64,000 nucleotides of DNA from Uliginosibacterium sp036017065 (GTDB taxonomy: Bacteria; Pseudomonadota; Gammaproteobacteria; Burkholderiales; Rhodocyclaceae), in the NCBI RefSeq assembly GCF_036017065.1, contig NZ_JAYXHR010000001.1, positions 248,001 to 312,000 of the forward strand, read 5' to 3'. Both the position numbers and the translations under genes were made by a program. This document shows positions 50,983-59,584 of this stretch, one piece after another; position 1 is the first letter of the stretch, and each line of letters starts with the position of its first letter. Under the pieces are notes generated by a model. The model did no database searches. It worked only from the letters and a program-made list of their open reading frames with translations, and was not told the DNA's origin.

Positions 50983-52817
50983 GCACCGCTCTGCGGTTGC
51001 GAGAGTGAGCGCCGCCGCCGGCGGATCACCGAGGCGCGGTAAGGCATCGTGAAGCTGAACTGTGTGCCTTCGTCCGGCACGGACTCCACCCATATGCGGC
51101 CGCCATGTCGCTCGATGATGCGGCGTACCGACGCCAGCCCGATGCCGGTGCCGCCGAAGCCTTGACGTGCGTGCAGCTGCTGGAAGGGCTGGAACAGGCG
51201 CTTGGCGTGCGCCATGTCGAAACCCACGCCGTTGTCGGCGACGATGATCCGTTTGTGCTCGCGGTCATCCTGCTCGCTGACGGTGATGACCGCCGGCCGC
51301 CGGCTGCGGGTGAACTTCCAGGCGTTGTGCAGCAGGTTGTACAGCGCGTTGCGCAGCAGGACTTCGTCCCCCTCCACCTGGATGCCCGGCTGGATGTCGA
51401 ACAGCACCTCGCGACCAGGGTCTGCCGTGCGCAACTCGCTGGAAATGTCCTCGGCGATGGTCGACAGGTTGAGCGTCGTGATCGAAAGAGGCTGGCGCGA
51501 GATGTTGGCCAGCGACAGCAACTCGTCGATCAGTTCGCCCATGCGGATGCTGCCGCGATAGACGCGCTCGAGGTACTCCCGCCCCTGGTCATCCAGGCGA
51601 TCCCCATAGTCCTCGCGCAGCGCGTGCGCGAAGCCGTTGATCGCCCGCAGTGGCGCGCGCAGGTCGTGCGAGATCGTGTAGCTGAAGGCCACCAGTTCGC
51701 GGTTGGTCTGTTCCAGCTCGGAGGTCCGGCGGCGTACCCGTTCTTCCAGCGTGGCATTGACGCGGCCCAGTTCCTCGCGCGCCAGTTCCCGCTGACAGGC
51801 ATCGTGGTAGCTGATCCACGCCATCAATGCCAGCAGTGAAATGAGCGTGCCGGTACCGAACAGCAGGCGGCGACGCATCTCCTCGAAATCCGCCATCGCT
51901 GCGCTCATCGGCCGCGACACCACTACCCGCAGCGGGTAGTCCGCCAGGCGACGGAAGACCGCCATGCGCGGCTCCGCGTCCTCGTTCAGGCTGCCGCTAT
52001 AGGTGATGGCGCGCGGGGCGTCGGCGTTGCCGTCGGGGTCGTAGGGTGAACTGTCATGCACCTCGCTGCCCATCAGGCCGTCGAGGACCGGCAGGCGCAA
52101 CAGCACCACGCCGTTGGTGTCGAGTATCGCGATGCTGTCCTGCGCCGTCAGGCGGATGTCGCGGTAGAAGTGTTCGAAGTGCTCGACGTCGATCAGCAGC
52201 GACACGACGCCGATGCGCTCGCCCTGCATGTCGTGGGCGTTGCGCAAGGCCGGGATGTACCAGCGCTCGTCCTGCGACTTGAACGGCGCACCGATGCCCA
52301 GGCGGTTGCCCACGTTGCGGCGGCGCGGATCGAACTCGCTCAGGGGCGCATCCAGGTTGCCCGGCGCCTGGCGTTGCCGCACGGTCACCAGCTTGTTGCC
52401 CTTCGCGTCACCGATGGTGATGGCACGCAGGAAGGGCTGGCGCAACAGCCATTCGCCAGCGACGGCCTCGGCATGGCGTATGCCGGATGGGTCCAGCTGG
52501 CCGTGGTCGACAATGCTGCGGGCGATGGCGCTGGCCGCGTTGTCGGCCTGGCCGAAGCTACGGTTGGCCAGCTCGTCGAGCGCCCGGGCCAGGCTGGCGA
52601 TCTGGGTTTCCTGCCGCTGGAACTCGCGGGCGCGATCCTGCGCCAGCAGGGCCCACACGCCCAGCAGCATCAGCAGGGTGACGAGGGCATAGGAGCCGAA
52701 GATGGTGGCGGCCATGCGTATCGGCGAGCGGACGTCGCCGGACAGCTGGACGGCCGGTCGCCGTCGGGACAGCGGGTCGCCGGGCGAACCCAGCTGGGTG
52801 TAATCCTCGTCCTGCAC
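50970..52817 (-). CDS. Membrane sensor histidine kinase with periplasmic dCache-like domain
   Basis: This 615-aa protein has a membrane segment at about 40-60 (GSYALVTLLMLLGVWALLA), a periplasmic sensor region of about 260 residues resembling dCache (FLRAITIGDAKGNKLV, RRNVGNRLGIGAPF, ISLLIDVEHFEHFYRDI-type stretch), and a second membrane segment near 325-345. A coiled coil leads to HisKA SYTISHDLRAPLRAINGF (His about 384), then the ATPase domain with DNGVGFDM and GTGIGLASVRRII. It resembles phytochrome-type kinases in its catalytic half. No response regulator is adjacent. The start is GTG at 52817 with GAGGAGAG upstream. Confidence 0.88.
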   Translation of the reverse strand: MQDEDYTQLGSPGDPLSRRRPAVQLSGDVRSPIRMAATIFGSYALVTLLMLLGVWALLAQDRAREFQRQETQIASLARALDELANRSFGQADNAASAIARSIVDHGQLDPSGIRHAEAVAGEWLLRQPFLRAITIGDAKGNKLVTVRQRQAPGNLDAPLSEFDPRRRNVGNRLGIGAPFKSQDERWYIPALRNAHDMQGERIGVVSLLIDVEHFEHFYRDIRLTAQDSIAILDTNGVVLLRLPVLDGLMGSEVHDSSPYDPDGNADAPRAITYSGSLNEDAEPRMAVFRRLADYPLRVVVSRPMSAAMADFEEMRRRLLFGTGTLISLLALMAWISYHDACQRELAREELGRVNATLEERVRRRTSELEQTNRELVAFSYTISHDLRAPLRAINGFAHALREDYGDRLDDQGREYLERVYRGSIRMGELIDELLSLANISRQPLSITTLNLSTIAEDISSELRTADPGREVLFDIQPGIQVEGDEVLLRNALYNLLHNAWKFTRSRRPAVITVSEQDDREHKRIIVADNGVGFDMAHAKRLFQPFQQLHARQGFGGTGIGLASVRRIIERHGGRIWVESVPDEGTQFSFTMPYRASVIRRRRRSLSQPQSGAQGS

Positions 52818-52881
52818 CGGGTCTGCTCTCCTCGGGCATGCAAACGCAAGCCCTTGTTTGATCAGGGTCGTGGAATGACCT

Positions 52882-52910
52882 CTTGAAAGGGCGCAGCATC
52901 GTCCCCATAT
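52882..52910 (+). promoter_or_regulatory. Sigma-32 heat-shock promoter for htpG
   Basis: CTTGAAA (52882-52888) and CCCCATAT (52903-52910) match the RpoH -35 and -10 consensus essentially perfectly, with a 14-bp spacer. The promoter lies 41 bp upstream of the htpG ATG. htpG is a classical RpoH target, so sequence and biology agree. Confidence 0.9.
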
Positions 52911-52950
52911 GGCGCGATGTTAACAAAGTGCCACCCAAAAGGAGGAACGC

Positions 52951-54882
52951 ATGAGCGAAACCACGAGCACTCAGGCAAGCGCCGCCACTGGCGCCGAAAA
53001 GCGCGGCTTCCAGGCCGAAGTCAAGCAGCTGCTGCAGTTGATGATCCACTCGCTGTACTCCAACCGCGAGATATTCCTGCGCGAGCTGGTTTCCAACGCG
53101 TCGGACGCCTGCGACAAGCTGCGCTTCGAGGCGCTGGACGACGCGGCGCTGTACGAGACCGATAGCGACCTGAAGATCCGTGTCGGCTTCGACAAGGATA
53201 GCCGCACCATCACCATTTCCGACAATGGCATCGGCATGAGCCGCGAGGAGGCCATCAACCACCTCGGCACCATCGCCAAGTCCGGCACCAAGGAATTCTT
53301 CGCGCGCCTGTCCGGCGACCAGCAGAAGGATGCCAACCTGATCGGCCAGTTCGGCGTGGGCTTCTATTCCGCCTTCATCGTCGCCGACAAGGTCACCGTG
53401 CTGACCCGTCGCGCGGGCCAGGGGGCCGAAGCGGGCGTGAAGTGGGAATGCAGCATGGTGGGCGACGAGGCGGGCGAATACACCATCGAGCCCTACACCA
53501 AGGCGCTGCGCGGCACCGACATCATCCTGCACCTGCGCGAAGGCGAGGACGACCTGCTGTCCGCCTGGAAGCTCAAGAGCATCATCCGCAAGTACTCCGA
53601 CCACATCGTCCAGCCCATCCTGATGGCGAAGGAAGAGTGGGACGATGACAAGAAGGCCCACGTCCTGCGCGATGAGGAAGAGACCATCAACCAGGCCAAG
53701 GCGCTGTGGGCACGCAGCAAGAGCGAAGTGACGGACGACGAGTACAAGGCTTTCTACAAGCACGTCTCGCACGACTACGAAGATCCGCTGGCCTGGTCGC
53801 ATGCCCGCGTCGAAGGCCGCCACGAATACACGCAACTGCTGTACGTGCCGAAGCGCGCCCCGTTCGACCTCTGGGACCGCAACCCCAAGCACGGCCTGAA
53901 GCTGTATGTGCGTCGCGTGTTCATCATGGACGACGCCGAGAAGCTGTTGCCGAACTACCTGCGCTTCGTGCGCGGCGTGGTGGACTCCAGCGACCTGCCG
54001 CTCAACGTGTCGCGGGAGATCCTGCAGGAGAGCAAGGACGTCGACACCATCCGTGCCGGTTGCGCCAAGCGCGTGCTGGGGCTGCTGGAAGACATGGCCG
54101 AGAACCGCAAGGATGACTACGTCACCTTCTGGAAGGAATTCGGCCGCGTGCTGAAGGAAGGCGTCGGCGAGGACGCCGCCAACAAGGAGAAGATTGCCGG
54201 CCTGCTGCGCTTCGCGTCGACGAATGCGGATACGCCGGAAGTGTCCGTGTCCTTTGCCGACTACGTGTCGCGCCTGAAGGAAGGTCAGGACAAGATCTAC
54301 TTCGTGACGGCCGACAGCTTCAATGCCGCGAAGAACAGCCCGCACCTCGAGGTCTTCCGCAAGAAGGGCATCGAAGTCCTGCTGCTGACCGACCGCGTCG
54401 ATGAATGGATGATGAGTTACCTCACCGAGTTCGACGGCAAGCAGGTCGTGTCGGTGGCCAAGGGAGACCTGGACCTGGGCAGCCTGCAGGACGAGGCCGA
54501 GAAGAAGCAGACCGAGGAACAGGCCGAGGCCAACAAGGAATTGCTGGAGCGCGTGAAGGCCAGCCTGGGCGAGCGGGTGAAGGAAGTACGCGTCACCAAC
54601 CGCCTGACCGACAGCCCGGCCTGCCTGGTGGTCGACGAACACGAGATGGGCATGAACCTGGCGCGCCTGCTGAAGGCGGCTGGCCAGAACGTGCCGGGCT
54701 CCGCCCCCATCCTCGAGCTGAACCCCGGGCATCCGCTGGTCGAACGCCTGAAGACCGACGCGGCGCGTTTCGACGACTTGGCAGCGCTGCTGTTCGACCA
54801 GGCCCTGCTGGCAGAGGGCGGCACGCTGGACGATCCGGCGACCTTCGTGAAGCGGGTGAACCAGCTGATGCTGGGCGCCTGA
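52951..54882 (+). CDS. htpG: Chaperone protein HtpG (Hsp90)
   Basis: HtpG (643 aa) is the bacterial Hsp90, a dimeric ATP-dependent chaperone. The GHKL ATPase domain has QLMIHSLYSNREIFLRELVS, NASDACDKLRFEA, DNGIGMSREEA, GTIAKSGTKEF and GQFGVGFYSAF. The middle domain has the catalytic Arg region in SDLPLNVSREILQES, and the C-terminal domain drives dimerisation. AAGGAGG lies 6 bases before the ATG. The gene is single and driven by the sigma-32 promoter upstream. Confidence 0.97.
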   Translation: MSETTSTQASAATGAEKRGFQAEVKQLLQLMIHSLYSNREIFLRELVSNASDACDKLRFEALDDAALYETDSDLKIRVGFDKDSRTITISDNGIGMSREEAINHLGTIAKSGTKEFFARLSGDQQKDANLIGQFGVGFYSAFIVADKVTVLTRRAGQGAEAGVKWECSMVGDEAGEYTIEPYTKALRGTDIILHLREGEDDLLSAWKLKSIIRKYSDHIVQPILMAKEEWDDDKKAHVLRDEEETINQAKALWARSKSEVTDDEYKAFYKHVSHDYEDPLAWSHARVEGRHEYTQLLYVPKRAPFDLWDRNPKHGLKLYVRRVFIMDDAEKLLPNYLRFVRGVVDSSDLPLNVSREILQESKDVDTIRAGCAKRVLGLLEDMAENRKDDYVTFWKEFGRVLKEGVGEDAANKEKIAGLLRFASTNADTPEVSVSFADYVSRLKEGQDKIYFVTADSFNAAKNSPHLEVFRKKGIEVLLLTDRVDEWMMSYLTEFDGKQVVSVAKGDLDLGSLQDEAEKKQTEEQAEANKELLERVKASLGERVKEVRVTNRLTDSPACLVVDEHEMGMNLARLLKAAGQNVPGSAPILELNPGHPLVERLKTDAARFDDLAALLFDQALLAEGGTLDDPATFVKRVNQLMLGA

Positions 54883-54913
54883 TCGCGATTCGCAGGATCG
54901 GCCTGCCCTGAGC

Positions 54914-54947
54914 GAACCAGGGGTGTCCTGCAAGGCGCCCCTGGTTC
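54914..54947 (+). terminator. Hairpin after htpG, weak terminator
   Basis: GAACCAGGGG (54914-54923) and CCCCTGGTTC (54938-54947) pair perfectly over 10 bp with a 14-base loop, 32 bp after the htpG stop. There is no T run, so efficient rho-independent termination is doubtful. It may simply protect the mRNA 3' end. Confidence 0.45.
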
Positions 54948-55025
54948 CTGGCAGCACACGACGGCTTGCATGGATCGTAGGGCGCGCGGGATGATTGCCG
55001 CCGGTGCGATTGACGAGGAGCCGCA

Positions 55026-55412
55026 ATGACGACCAGAACGTGTGCCAGGCCCGTGGGCCGCTTGTCCGCTGTTGGCGTCCTGCTGGCCATGGCGGCCAGC
55101 CTGGGCGGCTGTGCGTCGGAGAGCTGGAGCAACATCAAGGCGACCGGCTTCAACGCCTACGTCGACCAGTTGCCGAAGAGCTGTCCCAACCTGCGGATCG
55201 GCAACGAGGACATCGGTCGCTGGCTGACCCGCGGCGCGAGTTCCGAGTCGAACTACCTGATCTTCTTCGACAACCTCTCGCGGCTGTATTCCGGCAAGAT
55301 CAGCCGGGACGAATTCCGTACCGGCATTGACAGCCTGCTTGGCGCGGGGCCTCACAACGAGGCCAGCTACGCCTGCATGTTCAAGAGCCTGCCAGCGCAG
55401 CCTGCCGCCTGA
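55026..55412 (+). CDS. Putative lipoprotein of unknown function
   Basis: I do not recognise this 128-aa protein. It carries a lipoprotein signal with a basic N-terminus, a hydrophobic core (LSAVGVLLAMAASLG) and the lipobox LGGC with the acylated Cys at 29. The residue after Cys is Ala and then Ser, which by the +2 rule suggests outer-membrane sorting. The mature part (about 100 aa) has ESWSNIKATGFNAYVDQLPKS and two further Cys. GAGGAG lies about 6 bases before the ATG. It sits between htpG and kdsA without obvious operon links. Confidence 0.7.
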   Translation: MTTRTCARPVGRLSAVGVLLAMAASLGGCASESWSNIKATGFNAYVDQLPKSCPNLRIGNEDIGRWLTRGASSESNYLIFFDNLSRLYSGKISRDEFRTGIDSLLGAGPHNEASYACMFKSLPAQPAA

Positions 55413-55565
55413 GCCACAGCGGCGAATTTGCACGCCGGGCCGCATGCCGGGTCGGGCAGCGCACGCTAAACGAAGCCGCCGGTCGGCTATGCTCACGCCA
55501 CCACGCAACTGCCGCCGGCCCGCCCGGGGCGGCAGGACAACCCATCTGAACCAACGGAAAACGCC

Positions 55566-56414
55566 TTGACTACCATCACCATCCAGCCTGGCATCCAGGT
55601 CGACAACCAGAAACCCTTCGTGCTGTTTGGCGGGATCAACGTGCTCGAGTCGCGCGACCTCGCGCTGCAGGCGGCCGAGGCCTACGTGAAGGTCACGCAG
55701 AAGCTGGGCATTCCCTATGTCTTCAAGGCGAGCTTCGACAAGGCCAACCGTTCCTCCATCCATTCCTATCGCGGCCCGGGGCTGGAGGAGGGGATGAAGA
55801 TCTTCGAGGCGGTGAAGGCGGCCTTCGGCGTCCCCGTCATCACGGATGTTCACGAACCCTGGCAGGCGAAGCAGGTGGCCGAGGTGGTCGACATACTGCA
55901 GCTGCCCGCCTTCCTGGCGCGCCAGACCGATCTGGTGGTGGCGCTGGCCGAGACCGGTCGCGTCATCAACATCAAGAAGCCGCAGTTCCTGAGCCCCTCG
56001 CAGGTCGGCAACATCGTTGAGAAATTCAAGGAAGCCGGCAACGACAAACTGATCCTGTGCGACCGCGGCTCGTGCTTCGGCTACGACAACCTCGTCGTCG
56101 ACATGCTGGGCTTCAGCGTCATGAAGAAGGTGAGCGGCAACCTGCCGGTGATCTTCGACGTGACGCATGCGCTGCAGCAGCGCGAATCCGGCGCCGCTGC
56201 GTCCGGCGGCCGCCGTGACCAGGTGACCGAGCTGGCGCGCGCCGGCATGGGCCTGGGCCTTGCCGGCCTGTTCCTGGAGGCGCATCCGGACCCCGCCAAG
56301 GCCAAGTGCGACGGTCCCAGCGCGCTGCCGCTGGACAAGCTGGAACCCTTCCTCGCACAGATCAAGGCGCTGGACGATCTGGTGAAGTCCTTTCCGCCGC
56401 TGGTCATCGACTGA
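55566..56414 (+). CDS. kdsA: 3-deoxy-D-manno-octulosonate 8-phosphate synthase
   Basis: KdsA (282 aa) condenses phosphoenolpyruvate with arabinose-5-phosphate to make KDO-8-phosphate, the committed step to the KDO of LPS. Conserved blocks are VLFGGINVLESRDLA, KASFDKANRSSIHSYRGPGL, ITDVHEPWQ, LPAFLARQTDL, LCDRGSCFGYDNLVVDM and GLFLEAHPDPAKAKCDGPSA. Asn at about 25 (in GGINVLES) is where metal-dependent enzymes have Cys, so this is the metal-independent type, as in E. coli. The start appears to be TTG at 55566. No strong ribosome-binding site is seen and no in-frame ATG lies nearby upstream. Confidence 0.95.
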   Translation: MTTITIQPGIQVDNQKPFVLFGGINVLESRDLALQAAEAYVKVTQKLGIPYVFKASFDKANRSSIHSYRGPGLEEGMKIFEAVKAAFGVPVITDVHEPWQAKQVAEVVDILQLPAFLARQTDLVVALAETGRVINIKKPQFLSPSQVGNIVEKFKEAGNDKLILCDRGSCFGYDNLVVDMLGFSVMKKVSGNLPVIFDVTHALQQRESGAAASGGRRDQVTELARAGMGLGLAGLFLEAHPDPAKAKCDGPSALPLDKLEPFLAQIKALDDLVKSFPPLVID

Positions 56415-56421
56415 CCTCCGA

Positions 56422-56469
56422 CGCCGGAAAGACAAAGGCGCCCGTCGGGCGCCCTTTGTCTTTCCGGCG
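56422..56469 (+). terminator. Long-stem terminator after kdsA
   Basis: The left arm from 56422 (CGCCGGAAAGACAAAGG then CGCCC) pairs with the right arm ending 56469 (GGGCG, CCCTTTGTCTTTCCGGCG), giving about 22 pairs with one bulged base and a GTC loop. The T residues lie inside the stem, so termination strength is uncertain. It separates kdsA from the convergent HD-GYP gene. Confidence 0.7.
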
Positions 56470-56496
56470 GGTCTTTCCGGCGGGTGTTTCCGGTGG
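56458..56496 (+). repeat. 13-bp tandem repeat, three copies, derived from the terminator arm
   Basis: Three consecutive 13-bp units are present: GTCTTTCCGGCGG (56458-56470), GTCTTTCCGGCGG (56471-56483) and GTGTTTCCGGTGG (56484-56496). The first unit is the right arm of the kdsA terminator stem, so the array looks like local duplication of that arm. It ends 17 bp before the stop of the HD-GYP gene. Confidence 0.8.
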
Positions 56497-56512
56497 CCTT
56501 GCGTGGGCCTTG

Positions 56513-59455
56513 CTACAGGTAGGCGTTGATGTCCACCTCGTCGATCTGCTCCGGCCGCATGTAGCGTTCGGCATAGCTGCGGTGCACGCCGCTGCGCAGG
56601 AACAGCTCGAACAGTTCCGGGTCGATGTGCTGGTCGCGGCGCATGAAGCTCATGATCTTCAGCGATTCCGACAGGGTCTTGCCCTTCTTGTACGGCCGGT
56701 CCGCCGCGGTAAGCGCCTCGAAGATGTCGGCAATCGCCATCATTCTCGCCACCGGGCTCATCTGGTCCCGCGTCAGGCGCTTCGGGTAGCCCGTGCCGTC
56801 CATCTTCTCGTGGTGTCCCCCGGCCAGCTCCGGCACGCTCTGCAGGTGCTTGGGGAAGGGCAGGGCGCTGAGCATGATGATGGTCTGCGTGATGTGGTCG
56901 TTGATCTTGTAGCGCTCCTCTGCCGACAGGGTGCCGCGTCCGACCGACAGGTTGTACAGCTCGCCGCGGTTGTACAGCAGTTCCGGCGTGTCCAGCCTGA
57001 ACCCCCAGGGATTGCCCGGGCCGAAGCGCTCGGCCTCGCGGCGCTCGATGCGGTGCTCGGGTTTGTCCGCCAGCAGGGCCTCGGTGGCGGGCAGTGGTAC
57101 GGCGGGTGAATCCTCCTTGCGGGTGCGTTCCTCGTGCGCAATGCCGATGCGGTCGTCGAGGGTGCGCTGCCAGGTGCGGGCGGCAATCTGCCTGAGGCGT
57201 TCCACCTTCTCCGGTGCCATGAATTCGCCCCCTTCGTTGCAGGTGGCGACGAAGGCGAACTCATCGTCCAGCGTGCGCAGGGCGGCGTCCAGCTCGGTGG
57301 CGCAGGTGGCCGGGTCGCCGCCAGCCAGCAGCTTGCGCAGGTTGCCGATTTCGGCGTCGCGCTTGAGGACTTCGAAGCGCATGCGCACTTCATGGATGCG
57401 GTCGTAGATCGTCTCCAGCTTGGTGGCCTTGTCCACCACGTATTCCGGCGTGGTGACCTTGCCGCAATCGTGCAGCCAGCCCGCGACGTGCACGGCCTCC
57501 CATTCGTCCGGGGTGAGCTGGAAATCCTTGTACGGGCCGGTGGTCGTGTCGCAGGCGGCGCGCACCAGCATCTTCGTCAGCTCCGGCACCCGCGCGCAGT
57601 GGCCACCGGTGTAGGGGCTCTTGGCGTCGATGGCGCTGGCCATCAGGCGGATGAAGGCTTCGAACAGTTCCTTCTGCGCGTTGATCAGTTCGCGTGACTC
57701 CAGCGACACGGCCGCGCTGCCGGACAGCGCGGTGATGAAGCTGAGCCGATCACTCTCCACTTCCTCGGCGCCGAAGAGCAGCATGGCGCCCACCAGTTGA
57801 TGCTTGCGGTTGTACAGGGCCACGGCGATCACCGGCCGCTCCGCATGCAGCTCCAGGCCGAGCGCCGGCAGGCCGAAGAGTTCGGCCTCGGCGTCGTCGA
57901 TGCGGCCGGCAATGGCGCGCGCGTTGATGGTGGAGATGACCTCGCGCAGCACGCCCGGCGCATTGCCCAGTGCCTGCGCCACCGGTTCGGCAACTGCCTG
58001 GCAACGCGCGCGCAGGCGCAGGGCGGCCGGTGTCAGCAAGGCGCCGTTGTCGGTGGCCAGGTACAGCACGCCGCTGTGCGCCTTGGCTGCGCTGGCGGTT
58101 TCGTCGAGCAGGCGCGGCAGCAGGCGGCTGAAGTCGTCTTCCGCGGCGACGGTGGTGGTGATGTCGAGAAAGCGCCGGATCGTGGCCTTCATGCCATCCA
58201 TCGTGTCGGCCAGGTCTGCCACCTCTTTGACGATGGAGGACACGTTGGCCGGCTTGCTGAAGTCGAAATGACGCACCGCCTCCGCCTCGTCGGCCAGCCG
58301 TTCCAGCGGTCGCGCGATGAGGCGGGCGCTGAAGATGGTGAGCGGAATGGACAGCAGCACGAGGCCGCCGAACAGGATCAGGGAACGTCGCCGCGCCTCC
58401 CGCACTTCGGCAAGCAGCTCGTTCTCCGGGACGGCCAGGCCGAGGTAGAGCTTCTGGTCGTTCTGCTCCTGCAGCAGGTTGACCGTCGAATGCCAGGACC
58501 GGCCATCCGCGGTGTCGAATTCCAGCTTGCCGCCCGCAGGACTGCTGCGGACCGATGCGACCAGGTGGGACAGGGCGGGCGCGTCCAGCTCGGTAACGGT
58601 CGACAGCCTGGGCGTGGGCGTGCCGGGGTCGCGGCGCACCGTGCGTTCCTCGTCGTGGTAGCCCACGACGCGGCCTGCGTTGTCGAAGATGACGACCTCG
58701 GAAGCGGGTGTCACCCGCTGGCGTTGCAGCAGCTCGGCCAGCGCGTCGAGCTGGATGTCGCTGCCGACGGTGGCGGGGCCGCTCGGCGAACGCTGGGTCA
58801 GGGTGATACCGACCTTGCCGGTGGTGAAGAAGACGTACGGATCGGTACGGCGTACGTCCGGGGCCTGGGCGGCAAGCGCGTACCAGCCGCGCTGGCGTGG
58901 GTCGTAGGACAGGTACTCGGGCCTGGGCTGCCGCCCCAGCAGGTTCAGCGCACTGTCGTAGTAGAGGTACTCCGCGGTGGCGGGGCGGACGGCATCCCGC
59001 TCGATGCTCTGCACCACGTAGGCGGTGCCGGGCGGAGCCTGCAGCGTGCGTTGTTCGGCCTCGCTGTTGATGCGTCGGACGAGGAAGAAGTCACCGTCCT
59101 CGTAGCCGGCGTAGAAGCTGACGATGCTCGGGTTGGCCTGCAGCGCGGTGACGTAGTAGCCCAGGCTGTCCAGGCGGTCGTTCAGGTTCGTGGCGCGGAC
59201 GGCGCGTTGCTGCGCCAGCAGGCGGGTGGCCGTATCCGCAGGCCGGATCAGCTTCTCCAGCTCGCTCACCGTCTCGCGGGCGATACGCACGAAGAGATCG
59301 TCGGTCGCCTGGGAGACGATCTCCGAGCTGCGCTGGTAGTTGAGGATGCTGAGGACGATGCCGATCGCCAGCACCAGCACCAGAAACAGCGTGGAGATGT
59401 GGATGTGCAGCGGGTAGCTGCGGCGGTGCGGCGCTGCTGACGGCGGGTGAGTCAT
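56513..59455 (-). CDS. Membrane HD-GYP protein (dCache-HAMP-GAF-HD-GYP), likely c-di-GMP phosphodiesterase
   Basis: This 980-aa protein has an N-terminal membrane segment (about 18-40), a periplasmic dCache-type sensor (about 45-340, with YDPRQRGWYALAAQAPDV), a second membrane segment (about 355-377, SLILFGGLVLLSIPLTIFS), HAMP (ARPLERLADEAEAV), a GAF-like domain (about 440-600) and a C-terminal HD-GYP module. The HD pair is in WLHDCGKVTTPEY (about 661) and the second motif is HHEKMDGTGYPKRL (about 885). The two are about 220 residues apart instead of roughly 60, so a long insertion splits the module. Metal and GYP residues are intact, so c-di-GMP hydrolysis is likely. The signal sensed is unknown. 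Confidence 0.88.
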   Translation of the reverse strand: MTHPPSAAPHRRSYPLHIHISTLFLVLVLAIGIVLSILNYQRSSEIVSQATDDLFVRIARETVSELEKLIRPADTATRLLAQQRAVRATNLNDRLDSLGYYVTALQANPSIVSFYAGYEDGDFFLVRRINSEAEQRTLQAPPGTAYVVQSIERDAVRPATAEYLYYDSALNLLGRQPRPEYLSYDPRQRGWYALAAQAPDVRRTDPYVFFTTGKVGITLTQRSPSGPATVGSDIQLDALAELLQRQRVTPASEVVIFDNAGRVVGYHDEERTVRRDPGTPTPRLSTVTELDAPALSHLVASVRSSPAGGKLEFDTADGRSWHSTVNLLQEQNDQKLYLGLAVPENELLAEVREARRRSLILFGGLVLLSIPLTIFSARLIARPLERLADEAEAVRHFDFSKPANVSSIVKEVADLADTMDGMKATIRRFLDITTTVAAEDDFSRLLPRLLDETASAAKAHSGVLYLATDNGALLTPAALRLRARCQAVAEPVAQALGNAPGVLREVISTINARAIAGRIDDAEAELFGLPALGLELHAERPVIAVALYNRKHQLVGAMLLFGAEEVESDRLSFITALSGSAAVSLESRELINAQKELFEAFIRLMASAIDAKSPYTGGHCARVPELTKMLVRAACDTTTGPYKDFQLTPDEWEAVHVAGWLHDCGKVTTPEYVVDKATKLETIYDRIHEVRMRFEVLKRDAEIGNLRKLLAGGDPATCATELDAALRTLDDEFAFVATCNEGGEFMAPEKVERLRQIAARTWQRTLDDRIGIAHEERTRKEDSPAVPLPATEALLADKPEHRIERREAERFGPGNPWGFRLDTPELLYNRGELYNLSVGRGTLSAEERYKINDHITQTIIMLSALPFPKHLQSVPELAGGHHEKMDGTGYPKRLTRDQMSPVARMMAIADIFEALTAADRPYKKGKTLSESLKIMSFMRRDQHIDPELFELFLRSGVHRSYAERYMRPEQIDEVDINAYL

Positions 59456-59584
59456 CGGTGGGCTCCCACGTGGCTGCGCCCACTCTAATCCTGCCGCCTT
59501 GCCTCCGCCATATCCCCGGACCTTTGGCTATGCATCCGGCCTATGGCGTTGCGGAATTCCGACAGGCATTGCGTCCAATGCCTC

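Noticed and set aside
54417..56435. A 672-codon open frame on the minus strand across htpG, the lipoprotein gene and kdsA
   Set aside because: It is antisense to three well-supported genes, has no recognisable motif, and long antisense frames are expected at this GC content. The same applies to many other long antisense frames, such as 12895-14610 and 34674-36527.
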